Shown here: positions 1 through 5,679 of the stretch, piece by piece
Layout: each line of letters begins with the position of its first letter
Numbering within the stretch: the stretch's first letter is position 1
Assembly (NCBI GenBank): GCA_030539135.1
Contig: JAUNSQ010000106.1
Coordinates: 1 to 5,691 of the forward strand
Direction: 5' to 3'
Length of the DNA stretch: 5,691 nt
From: Synergistaceae bacterium
GTDB lineage: Bacteria > Synergistota > Synergistia > Synergistales > Synergistaceae
Position numbers and translations under genes: made by a program
The notes under the pieces: generated by a model
Told to the model about the DNA's origin: nothing
The model's database searches: none
The model's input: only the letters and a program-made list of their open reading frames with translations

Positions 1-42
1 AAGTGTGTGTTCGATTATAGATGATGGGGATAGGTATTGGAA

Positions 43-76
43 GTCAAGGTCAAAGGCAAAGTCAAGGTCAAAGCCA
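43..76. repeat. Short direct tandem repeat, 18-base period
   Basis: GTCAAGGTCAAAGGCAAA (43-60) is followed at once by a second copy whose first 13 bases are identical (61-73) and which then diverges into the 20-base flank repeat. It looks like a slippage-type duplication of the GTCAAAG-containing repeat edge. Confidence 0.6.
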
Positions 77-85
77 CCTTAGGCC
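66..85 (+). repeat. Left copy of a 20-base flank repeat
   Basis: GGTCAAAGCCACCTTAGGCC here matches 19 of 20 bases with 5595-5614 on the other side of the gene, in the same orientation. Its last four bases form the start of the hairpin at 82-104. Confidence 0.65.
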
Positions 86-104
86 GCATAGAACCACTGC
101 GGCC
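82..104 (-). repeat. Palindromic hairpin, inverted copy of the flank hairpin family
   Basis: GGCCGCA (82-88) and TGCGGCC (98-104) form a perfect 7-base-pair stem with a 9-base loop. Its reverse complement carries CCGCAGTG–TTCTATGCGG, nearly the same core as the hairpin at 169-193, but with the outer stem pairs changed on both sides so pairing is kept. No T-run follows on either strand, so it is not a classic rho-independent terminator. Confidence 0.6.
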
Positions 105-141
105 AGACAAGAAGGAACGGTATCCAGCATCCCGCCACTCC

Positions 142-210
142 GTCTCACCGTAGTGACCCGCTCCAGTCTCACCGCAGTGTTTCTATGCGGTGAAAGGCGT
201 CTTTAAGCTC
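142..210 (+). repeat. Left flank repeat block: two 18-base units plus hairpin and CTTTAAG tail
   Basis: Units GTCTCACCGTAGTGACCC (142-159) and GTCTCACCGCAGTGTTTC (166-183) are spaced 24 bases apart start to start. The second contains TCACCGCA (169-176), which pairs perfectly with TGCGGTGA (186-193) around a 9-base loop; a tail with CTTTAAG follows. About 34 of the first 41 bases from 166 match the block ending the right-hand array at 5498. It lies just downstream of the gene's TAG and could affect mRNA 3' ends, although no U-tract is seen. Confidence 0.65.
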
Positions 211-224
211 TAGTTTTCGATTTT

Positions 225-728
225 CTAACCCATCTTCGGCTCATAGAACGCGAAGTCGTTTTTGTCCTTCCGTTTGACGCTGTAGAGGGCGATGTCGGCT
301 TTTTTATACAGGGCCTTGAACGTATCTTTGCCCGCTTCTCCCGCGACGACGCCTACGCTGGCGCGCAGCGGGAATTTTTTATCGTCGTCGAGCCATGCGC
401 CCGCGAGCTTCTTCATCAGCGAGCCGACTATCTTATGCCGCCTCTCGTCGCTTTCGATGTTCTCTATGAAGACTATAAATTCGTCGCCTCCGATGCGCCC
501 AATTATGTCTGTGCGGCGGAAGTGGCCCTTTAATGTGTCCGCGAGCAGGCATATAGCCTTGTCGCCGCCCGGGTGCCCCAGAGTGTCGTTTATCGTCTTG
601 AGGTCGTCTATGTCGGCGATGAGCAGGAGGCATTTCTCGCCGTTTGCCTCGCCCATCAGCCGACGTTCTATCGCGTCAAGGGCCGCCTCCCTGTTGAGGA
701 CTCCCGTCATGCCGTCGGTGTCGGCCTT
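225..728 (-). other. C-terminal GGDEF diguanylate cyclase domain, apparently active type
   Basis: The GGDEF signature is at 477-491 (codons GGA GGC GAC GAA TTT). It is preceded at the standard five-residue distance by RRTD, the RxxD product-inhibition site. The upstream DGMTGVLNR and IADIDDLKTINDTLGH motifs match active cyclases. This contrasts with the first GGDEF domain of the same gene (SSDNF at 4644-4658), so the gene carries one apparently dead and one apparently live GGDEF. Confidence 0.9.
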
Positions 729-3700
729 CTCTTGGACTTTGCGCATGGCCAGCAGTTCGTTCGTTATGTCCTTGTAGGATATGGCCGCCGTGACGGGAAG
801 CTCGCCGTCCGCGTCGTATTCGATGATGGAGTATCGCACGTCGGCCCAGATCGACTCGTCCTCATTGACGCGAATGTGGAGGGTCGCCTCGCCCTCCGAC
901 TTGCCGCTGTGTATATCGCGGAAGAATTTTCTGGCGTCCTCGGCGCTCTCCGGCAGGATGTCGCCCTTTTCGATGAGGGATTCGGGCAGGTTCTCTATGA
1001 CTTTCGGCATTCTCGGCTTATTGAGTCCCGAAGCCTCGGCGTACTGCGTCCTCGTCGGGATGTCATAGCGGTGTACGGAGCGGTTGGAGTGCTGCGCGAC
1101 CATGCGGAAGATGCGCTCTTTCTCCCGCGCCGCCTTGCTTTCGGCCTCTTTCTCGTGCAGCTCTGTCTCGTCGGTCATGGAGACGACCGCGCTGACGGGC
1201 TTGCCGTCGTCGGAGAAGACGGTCGTGTAACGGGCCCTCAGCCAGCGCCACCCGCGCACGGTCTTGGCCTTGAACGACGCCGCGCCCGTCTTGCCGCCCC
1301 GCAGGATGCCCTCGTAGAATTTTATATAATCCTCGGCGCTCTCGGGCGCGATGCTTCCGCTCTTTACAGGGGCGTATGGGACGTTCGTGACCCTCTCGGG
1401 CATGGAGAACTCAGCCGCGACATCCGGCGACATGTTGACCGACTTGTCGGCCACGTCGTAGCGGCAGATATAGTTGCCGTTGTGGGCCATAGCGAGGCGG
1501 TACTGCTCCTCGCTCATTCGCAGCTTTTCCTCTGTCTCCTTTTGTTTGGTTATGTCGTAGAGGACGGAGTTGACTACTACTGTGTCCCCGCGTCTCTCGG
1601 TCGGGATGGCGCGGTGGTCCACCCATTTGGCGCCCCCGCCGTTGACGTGGACGCGGTAGATGTATTCCAGCGGCTCGCCGAGCTTCGCGCCGCTAAGGAT
1701 CGTTTTGATGAACTTTATGATGGTCGGCTTGTCCTCTTCGAAGACGCGGCTCATCGCGTCGGCTCCCGCCGCCTTTTCGTACTCCTCGCGCGTAAATCCG
1801 AGCAGGGCGCACAGCCCTTCGTTGAAGTAGGCTATCTTCGCGCCAGTCGGAGTAACGATATAAGTGGCGAGCCCACAGGAGATGTTGTCGGTCATGAGCT
1901 TTAGGTTCTCGTTCACCTTGCGCGTCTCCGTCACGTCGCGCCCCATGCAGAGTATGCCTATCACGGAGCCGGACGAATCGTACAGCGGATATTTGCGGTA
2001 GTCGATGAATATCGGCGAGCCGTCGCGCCGCGCGAGTTCGTCGGAGAACGCGAGGCGGCTGTGCGTGCCGTCGATGAGTTCCACGTCTCCCTTGCGGTAG
2101 CGGTCGGCGTATTCTTTGTCTATGATGTCGTAGTCCGTCTTGCCGATAAGGCTTTTTTCGCTCTTATATCCGAGCAGCTTCGCAAACGATTTGCTGCATG
2201 TGATGTATTTGAAATTTTTGTCCTTCACGAAGGAGAAATCCGAGGAGGAGCTCATCATGGATTTGAGCGCGACGGGGAACATCTCGCGCATGGCTTTCTC
2301 TTCGTCCGTTATCGGCGTGAACGTGGCGTAGACGGACGTCCGCTTGCCATCGTCCCCGGCGCGTCTGCCTACGACGTGGAACTGGCGGTATTCGCCGTCC
2401 CCGCAGAGGATGCGCGCGTCGTATATAACGTCGCAGCCTTTCGCAAAGGCGGCTATCGCGCCGTCAACGAGGGGCTTCCTATCGTCCGGGTGGATGTGGT
2501 CGAGGATGTGCGTCTTGGCAAAGTCGGGCACGTCGCGCCCAACGAGCTCTTTGAACCGTTTGTTAAGGTGCGCCGGCCTGATTGCCCGCCCTGTCATCTC
2601 GAACAGCCCCGCGCCGCACGGCAGGTTGTCAAGCAGGCTTCTGCGCAGTTCCGCCTCGTCCTTTATCTTCTTCGCGAGGTCGCGCCCGAAGAGTATCGTA
2701 GCCATGTAGTCGCCGATGGCTGTTAACTTTGGTACGTGCTGTACGTTGCGCTGCGGGTCGTCCGCTCCGATGAACCCAAAGATGCCGTCGCCGTCTTTCA
2801 GCGGTACGGCCACGAGCGAATGGATGCCCTGCGCCGCGAGTATCTCGCGCTCTGATGTGCGGCTCGGGTCGAGGAGGTCTACGTCGGCGATGTTTATGAA
2901 GTCTCGGCTTTCAAACGAATCGAGCCACGCCTTCGCGTACTCCAGCGGGATGCCCTGCAGGTTGTCTATCTCTGAGGGCACGCCTTTGGCGCATTCCTCG
3001 TATGTGTTGCTCATGACCTGTTTCTCTTTGTCGAACTCGAATATAAAAGTGCGGTCGGCCTTGAAATAGTCCAGAAGTTTGCGCAGCGTACTCGCCACGC
3101 CGTCCTCCGCGCTCATTGATGTAAGTATGCCTCCCGACACGTCGTTGAGGAAGTTAAGCTGCTGTTGCGACTCGGCTACGCCCAGCTCCGCGAGCCTCTG
3201 GTCCGTCATGTTTATTATGGAGGCGTACAGCAGGTAACGCTCGCCTGACTGCGCGAGCAAACGCATCGTGGTTCGCAGGAACGTCGGCTTTCCCGACCCC
3301 GCGACGCCCACAAGAGTGAACTCGCACGTGGCCTCTTCCCCGGAGTCTATCGCGCGGCGGATGGTCGTCCCCAGCAAAAGCGCGTTGTTCTCGTCCATGT
3401 AGGAGAATACCTCATGTTTCAGCGCGGACAAGTCCTCCAAGCCCGAGTGCCCCAGCGCTATCGCGTACTTCTCGTTCACGCGGAGAAGCTCTGTTTTGCC
3501 GTCCTTGTACTCAGAGATGCACGCCGCGCCCGTGTATGTGTTGAAGATGAGCGTCTCCATCGACTTCGGATCCCAGAAGGCGTTGTTGTCAAGCTGCTCG
3601 ACCGTCTCAAGCGCCTCCATCTTGTTCTCCGTGCCATGCTCGGATATGAATTTCTCATATTCCTTGACGGGCATCGGCTTTGAATAGAGGAAGCCCTGCA

Positions 3701-3971
3701 CATAAATACAGCCGATGGTCTTCAGATAGTCAGCGTGCTCTTTTGTCTCGACGCCCTCAGCGATGACGGGCATTCCGAGCCACTTCGCCATGCGGACGAT
3801 GGACTCTAGGATGTTGCCGCCGCGACGGGAGTTCTCCGCGCTCTCGAGGAACTTCATGTCGAGTTTCAGTATGTTCGCTGGAACGTCTTTCAATGTGTTG
3901 AGCGACGAATAGCCGCTGCCGAAGTCGTCTATCTCTATCGTGAAGCCGAAGTCGATCAGCTTCTTCACCAC
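225..3971 (-). CDS. EAL (C-terminal half)–PAS–GAF–multi-PAS–GGDEF diguanylate cyclase, open frame after the amber codon
   Basis: This is an open frame of 1248 codons in the same phase as the upstream REC-GGDEF-EAL frame; the GTG start at 3971 is only the first possible start after the stop. Residues 1-109 are the second half of the EAL domain: DDFGSGYSSL (15-24), K36 and D38, AEGVET (71-76) and QGF (92-94). A PAS-like domain follows at about 133-258 and a GAF domain at about 278-432 (SLVAVPLKDGDGIFGF near its end). PAS or PAS-like domains lie at about 443-560, 565-685, 690-810, 820-937 and 950-1070, several ending in the usual DIT/DVT-type motif before a helical linker. The last two resemble each other. 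Residues about 1082-1248 are a GGDEF domain: DGMTGVLNR, IADIDDLKTIND, GGDEF (1161-1165) and an RxxD inhibitory site (R1152-D1155). It should convert two GTP to c-di-GMP under sensory control. No transmembrane helices are seen, and the PAS/GAF ligands are unknown. How this part would be translated is uncertain because GTG 3971 has only a weak AGGG ahead of it. Confidence 0.8.
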   Translation of the reverse strand: MVKKLIDFGFTIEIDDFGSGYSSLNTLKDVPANILKLDMKFLESAENSRRGGNILESIVRMAKWLGMPVIAEGVETKEHADYLKTIGCIYVQGFLYSKPMPVKEYEKFISEHGTENKMEALETVEQLDNNAFWDPKSMETLIFNTYTGAACISEYKDGKTELLRVNEKYAIALGHSGLEDLSALKHEVFSYMDENNALLLGTTIRRAIDSGEEATCEFTLVGVAGSGKPTFLRTTMRLLAQSGERYLLYASIINMTDQRLAELGVAESQQQLNFLNDVSGGILTSMSAEDGVASTLRKLLDYFKADRTFIFEFDKEKQVMSNTYEECAKGVPSEIDNLQGIPLEYAKAWLDSFESRDFINIADVDLLDPSRTSEREILAAQGIHSLVAVPLKDGDGIFGFIGADDPQRNVQHVPKLTAIGDYMATILFGRDLAKKIKDEAELRRSLLDNLPCGAGLFEMTGRAIRPAHLNKRFKELVGRDVPDFAKTHILDHIHPDDRKPLVDGAIAAFAKGCDVIYDARILCGDGEYRQFHVVGRRAGDDGKRTSVYATFTPITDEEKAMREMFPVALKSMMSSSSDFSFVKDKNFKYITCSKSFAKLLGYKSEKSLIGKTDYDIIDKEYADRYRKGDVELIDGTHSRLAFSDELARRDGSPIFIDYRKYPLYDSSGSVIGILCMGRDVTETRKVNENLKLMTDNISCGLATYIVTPTGAKIAYFNEGLCALLGFTREEYEKAAGADAMSRVFEEDKPTIIKFIKTILSGAKLGEPLEYIYRVHVNGGGAKWVDHRAIPTERRGDTVVVNSVLYDITKQKETEEKLRMSEEQYRLAMAHNGNYICRYDVADKSVNMSPDVAAEFSMPERVTNVPYAPVKSGSIAPESAEDYIKFYEGILRGGKTGAASFKAKTVRGWRWLRARYTTVFSDDGKPVSAVVSMTDETELHEKEAESKAAREKERIFRMVAQHSNRSVHRYDIPTRTQYAEASGLNKPRMPKVIENLPESLIEKGDILPESAEDARKFFRDIHSGKSEGEATLHIRVNEDESIWADVRYSIIEYDADGELPVTAAISYKDITNELLAMRKVQEKADTDGMTGVLNREAALDAIERRLMGEANGEKCLLLIADIDDLKTINDTLGHPGGDKAICLLADTLKGHFRRTDIIGRIGGDEFIVFIENIESDERRHKIVGSLMKKLAGAWLDDDKKFPLRASVGVVAGEAGKDTFKALYKKADIALYSVKRKDKNDFAFYEPKMG
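3618..3630 (-). promoter_or_regulatory. Possible internal start: GGAG, 6-base spacer, ATG
   Basis: On the minus strand GGAG (3627-3630) precedes an in-frame ATG (3618-3620) by six bases. This ATG is codon 118 of the post-amber frame, a few residues after the EAL domain ends and before the first PAS-like domain. Initiation here would give a 1131-residue PAS-GAF-PAS-GGDEF cyclase without any EAL remnant. A short GGAG can occur by chance in GC-rich DNA, so this is only a candidate. Confidence 0.3.
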
Positions 3972-4391
3972 CGAGATGATGCCCTAAGGAGCGAGCGCGA
4001 ACGCGGACTCCGTTATCTCTAGGCGCAGGAGGTCGGCGGGGATGTTATGCTTCTTGACCAGCCCCGTTATCGTGCTGAAGAAGTCTTCGTGGAATATGTC
4101 GTATCTCGATATGTTGACGGACACGGGGAGAGTTGGGCCGCCTTTCCTGATCCATTTCTTGATGAGGCGCGCCGTCTGCTCCCACACATACTTGTCAAGC
4201 TCATAGATGAAGCCGTTCTGCTCGAAGAGCGGGATGAACGCGCCTGGCGGCACTATGCCCTTCGTAGGATGCCGCCAGCGGACGAGCGCCTCCGCCCCTA
4301 TGACCGCGCCTGAGGCGTGGTTGTGCTGCGGCTGGAGCCATATCTCGAACTGCTTGTCCTTGAGCGCGGAGACCATCTCGTTCACGATGCC
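3645..4391 (-). other. EAL c-di-GMP phosphodiesterase domain (split by the amber codon)
   Basis: The domain begins near ALKDKQFEIWLQPQ and ends near VKEYEKFI. Residues used for metal and c-di-GMP binding in EAL enzymes are visible on both sides of the stop: EAL at 4284-4292, VNIS, LEITES, then DDFG at 3918-3929, LKLD, AEGVET and VQGF. By family knowledge such a set predicts hydrolysis of c-di-GMP to linear pGpG, but only if both halves are joined in one polypeptide. Confidence 0.85.
3984..3986 (-). other. In-frame amber (TAG) codon inside the EAL domain
   Basis: Read on the minus strand, the codons are GCT CCT TAG GGC ATC ATC TCG GTG GTG AAG AAG. The TAG replaces a residue that is usually Glu or Gln and not catalytic; CAG, GAG or AAG could each become TAG by one base change. 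The base after the stop is G, which is not a known strong readthrough context. The stop falls between the LEITES strand and the helix that leads to DDFG, so nearly any inserted amino acid should be tolerated. Confidence 0.9.
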
Positions 4392-5288
4392 CTGCTCCTG
4401 TACTATGCGCTCGCGCATGGAGTCGTCGTAGAGCGCGACGTGAACGTCGTAACGCCCCTTGACCGTCCTAGCCGCGAGTATCGCGCGGTCGAACATCGTC
4501 CTTATCGAGAGCCGCTTGTCGTTGACGAGGTAGCGCCCGACGCTTATCGTTATCGGGCTTATGAGGAGCCCCGTGTCGGAGGCGGAGCGCCGTATCTTCC
4601 TGATAAGGTCGGAGTCCATGAAGCGGCTTGGGTACAGCGCGGCGAAGTTGTCCGAGGAGATGCGGCAGCAGATGCCGCCTATTGGGGTGATCCCGCTGTC
4701 CAAGACCTCGGCGATGTATTGGAGCACCTCGTCGCCCTTTTGTATGCCGTACTGGTCGCTTATCAGGTTGAAGTTGTCAATGTCGAAGCATGAGAGGACG
4801 TAGTAGCCGGATTCTCGCTCCTCTATCATCTTCTCAGCCTTTGAGATGAACGTCCCGCTGTTGTAGATGTGCGTGAGCTTGTCGTGCTGTATCGTGTTGA
4901 CGATGGACGACATCTCGTGCATCCTGATGACGTTCCTCAGGCGCAGCTTGATTATCGGGAGGTTGTAGGGCTTCGCTATGAAACCCGACGCGCCGAGCAG
5001 GAGAGCCTTCTCCTCGATGTCCTCGTCATCGTCGTCGGACGTGACGAAGATAGGCACGTGGGCGAGCAATGGGTGGTCGCGCATCTTCTCGAGGACGTCG
5101 TAGCCGCTCATCCCTTCCATCGAGAGCGCGAGGACGACGACCGAGAGCAGCTTGTGAGAGCGATGGATCAGCGAAAGCGCGTCTTGGCCGTTTACGGCCT
5201 CGATCACCTCGTATTCATCGCGCAGAGCCTCCCGAAGTATGAAGCGGTTTATTGCGTTATCATCGACAACGAGTATCTTCCGTTTCAT
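3984..5288 (-). CDS. REC–degenerate GGDEF–EAL (N-terminal half) protein, ended by an in-frame amber codon
   Basis: This is a 434-residue product, probably cytoplasmic because no signal peptide or membrane segment is visible. Residues 4-118 form a response-regulator receiver domain with the acidic pair D9/D10, T83 and K106. The phospho-acceptor position is A54 (LALSMEGMSGYDVL, where families have LDxxMPGMDGY), so normal Asp phosphorylation is not expected. Residues about 135-290 form a GGDEF fold whose signature is SSDNF (211-215), with no RxxD site, so cyclase activity is unlikely. Residues about 300-434 are the first half of an EAL phosphodiesterase domain: EAL at 333-335, N392 in VNIS, and E424/E427 in LEITES. 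The frame then hits TAG, losing DDFG, the catalytic Lys and the QGF region, so this fragment alone should not hydrolyse c-di-GMP. An ATG nine bases upstream (5297) abuts the AGAAGG ribosome binding site with no spacer. The ATG at 5288 has a 9-base spacer and begins a normal receiver N-terminus, so I chose 5288. Confidence 0.85.
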   Translation of the reverse strand: MKRKILVVDDNAINRFILREALRDEYEVIEAVNGQDALSLIHRSHKLLSVVVLALSMEGMSGYDVLEKMRDHPLLAHVPIFVTSDDDDEDIEEKALLLGASGFIAKPYNLPIIKLRLRNVIRMHEMSSIVNTIQHDKLTHIYNSGTFISKAEKMIEERESGYYVLSCFDIDNFNLISDQYGIQKGDEVLQYIAEVLDSGITPIGGICCRISSDNFAALYPSRFMDSDLIRKIRRSASDTGLLISPITISVGRYLVNDKRLSIRTMFDRAILAARTVKGRYDVHVALYDDSMRERIVQEQGIVNEMVSALKDKQFEIWLQPQHNHASGAVIGAEALVRWRHPTKGIVPPGAFIPLFEQNGFIYELDKYVWEQTARLIKKWIRKGGPTLPVSVNISRYDIFHEDFFSTITGLVKKHNIPADLLRLEITESAFALAP

Positions 5289-5297
5289 CGTTCGCAT

Positions 5298-5303
5298 CCT
5301 TCT
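5298..5303 (-). promoter_or_regulatory. Ribosome binding site AGAAGG that decides the start
   Basis: AGAAGG is followed directly by ATG at 5297 (no spacer) and, nine bases later, by ATG at 5288. Only the second has a workable spacer, and it also begins the receiver domain at its usual length, so 5288 is preferred. Confidence 0.65.
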
Positions 5304-5342
5304 GTGAATTAGATGTCATTTATAAAAAATATCTAAAGCTAG

Positions 5343-5371
5343 CATATATAATTTTATAACAAAATGCCCAA
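5343..5371 (-). promoter_or_regulatory. Candidate sigma-70-type promoter for the c-di-GMP gene
   Basis: The stretch 5304-5400 is strikingly AT-rich compared with the GC-rich coding DNA and repeats around it. Read on the minus strand it offers TTGGGC (5366-5371), a 17-base gap and TATATG (5343-5348), which would give a leader of roughly 45-50 bases before the ATG at 5288. Each box matches the consensus only partly. A TTGTTT with TTATAA/TATAAA slightly upstream is an alternative. The AT-rich location is more convincing than the exact boxes. Confidence 0.35.
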
Positions 5372-5443
5372 CTTTGGAAACAAAAGAAATATAAACAAGT
5401 TAAAACCGCCCGCCGTCGCGAACATAGAATGCGCGGCGCCCTC

Positions 5444-5544
5444 GTCTCACCACAGCGTCCCAACCACTATGTCTCACCGCAATGACCCACCACGCCCGTC
5501 TCACCGCAATGACCCTATGCGGTGACAGGTGACTTTAAAGGCTC
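5444..5544 (+). repeat. Right flank repeat array: three 18-base units, 27-base period, ending in a hairpin
   Basis: Units start at 5444 (diverged), 5471 and 5498; the last two are identical over 18 bases (GTCTCACCGCAATGACCC). The 9-base separators differ. Only the last unit is followed by the closing arm: TCACCGCA (5501-5508) pairs with TGCGGTGA (5518-5525) around a 9-base loop, and an ACTTTAAAG tail follows. The array is upstream of the likely promoter. A related block occurs at the gene's other end, so it looks like a dispersed intergenic repeat family and less like a gene-specific operator. Confidence 0.7.
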
Positions 5545-5590
5545 CTCCTCTGGGGGAACTGTCGTGCAGCGGCTGAGGGAGTGTTAGTTT
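5538..5590. repeat. Palindromic GC-rich element, possibly a dispersed miniature repeat
   Basis: Two adjacent small hairpins can form: TCCTCC (5543-5548) with GGGGGA (5552-5557), and GTCG (5561-5564) with CGGC (5570-5573). GGCTGAGGGAG follows, then TTAGTTTTTAG. The overall pattern (GGCTCC…GGGGGA…CTGTCG…GGCTGAGGGAG) resembles non-coding palindromic repeats I recall from gut anaerobe genomes. That comparison is from memory, so the family assignment is tentative. Confidence 0.35.
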
Positions 5591-5594
5591 TTAG

Positions 5595-5614
5595 GGTCAA
5601 AGCCACCTTGGGCC
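5595..5614 (+). repeat. Right copy of the 20-base flank repeat
   Basis: GGTCAAAGCCACCTTGGGCC differs by one base from 66-85. Homology stops after GGCC, where the left copy enters its hairpin and this copy runs into unrelated sequence. Confidence 0.65.
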
Positions 5615-5661
5615 ATCCGAAAACGCATCGGAAATGCTTCGCGTCCTATGGTGATTTGAAA

Positions 5662-5679
5662 TGTCAGCTAACGCTGACA
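5662..5679 (-). terminator. Hairpin near the right edge, possible terminator of an off-window minus-strand gene
   Basis: TGTCAGC (5662-5668) and GCTGACA (5673-5679) form a perfect 7-base-pair stem with a 4-base loop. On the minus strand it is followed by TTTCAAAT, a poor U-tract. It could end transcription of a minus-strand gene lying beyond 5691, or simply be another palindromic repeat. The rest of 5615-5691 shows nothing I can name. Confidence 0.3.

Larger units (their letters stand above)
225..5288 (-). pseudogene. Composite 1687-codon c-di-GMP turnover gene interrupted by one TAG
   Basis: The two minus-strand frames are one gene. The upstream frame ends ESAFALAP-TAG, four codons (GIIS) follow, and the next frame continues VVKKLIDFGF in the same phase. 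Family EAL proteins read about ESAYTENPEQIIEVVKKLRDLGF here, so the TAG sits on a variable Glu/Gln position and nothing is inserted or lost. Full order: receiver, degenerate GGDEF, EAL, PAS-like, GAF, five PAS, GGDEF. In composite numbering the EAL site would be E333, N392, E424, D454/D455, K475, E511 and Q531, all present, and the cyclase signature lies at 1600-1604. I label it a pseudogene because a plain reading gives a truncated product. The clean frame and intact motifs downstream also fit a very recent mutation, a sequencing error, or readthrough. Confidence 0.6.

Noticed and set aside
169..193. Rho-independent terminator after the gene
   Set aside because: The hairpin is well placed downstream of the stop, but no T-run follows it on the minus strand, and the same hairpin occurs upstream of the gene, so a repeat element explains it better.
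21..206. Plus-strand 61-codon frame in the left flank
   Set aside because: Its translation is repeat-derived, low-complexity sequence (Gln/Ser-rich from the tandem repeat), it crosses the hairpins, and it has no convincing ribosome binding site.
573..1904. Long plus-strand open frame (443 codons) opposite the PAS region
   Set aside because: It lies antisense to a frame with clear PAS and GGDEF motifs, shows no recognisable domain, and is the kind of shadow frame expected from the codon bias of GC-rich genes. The plus-strand frame at 2061-2726 is rejected for the same reason.
3972..3986. Programmed frameshift at the gene interruption
   Set aside because: The upstream and downstream frames are the same phase (15 bases from the first base of TAG to GTG 3971), so no shift is needed; only a stop codon separates them.
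3984..3986. Selenocysteine or pyrrolysine site
   Set aside because: Selenocysteine uses TGA, not TAG. Pyrrolysine uses TAG, but the position is a variable surface-type Glu/Gln site rather than a catalytic one, and no pyl gene is in the window, so there is no positive evidence.
5298..5540. c-di-GMP riboswitch upstream of the gene
   Set aside because: A riboswitch would fit the gene's function, but I could not find the conserved GEMM-type core on the minus strand, and the likely leader is only about 50 bases of AT-rich sequence.
5444..5544. CRISPR array
   Set aside because: The repeats are only 18 bases with 9-base gaps, which is too short for CRISPR spacers, the units diverge, and no cas gene is present.
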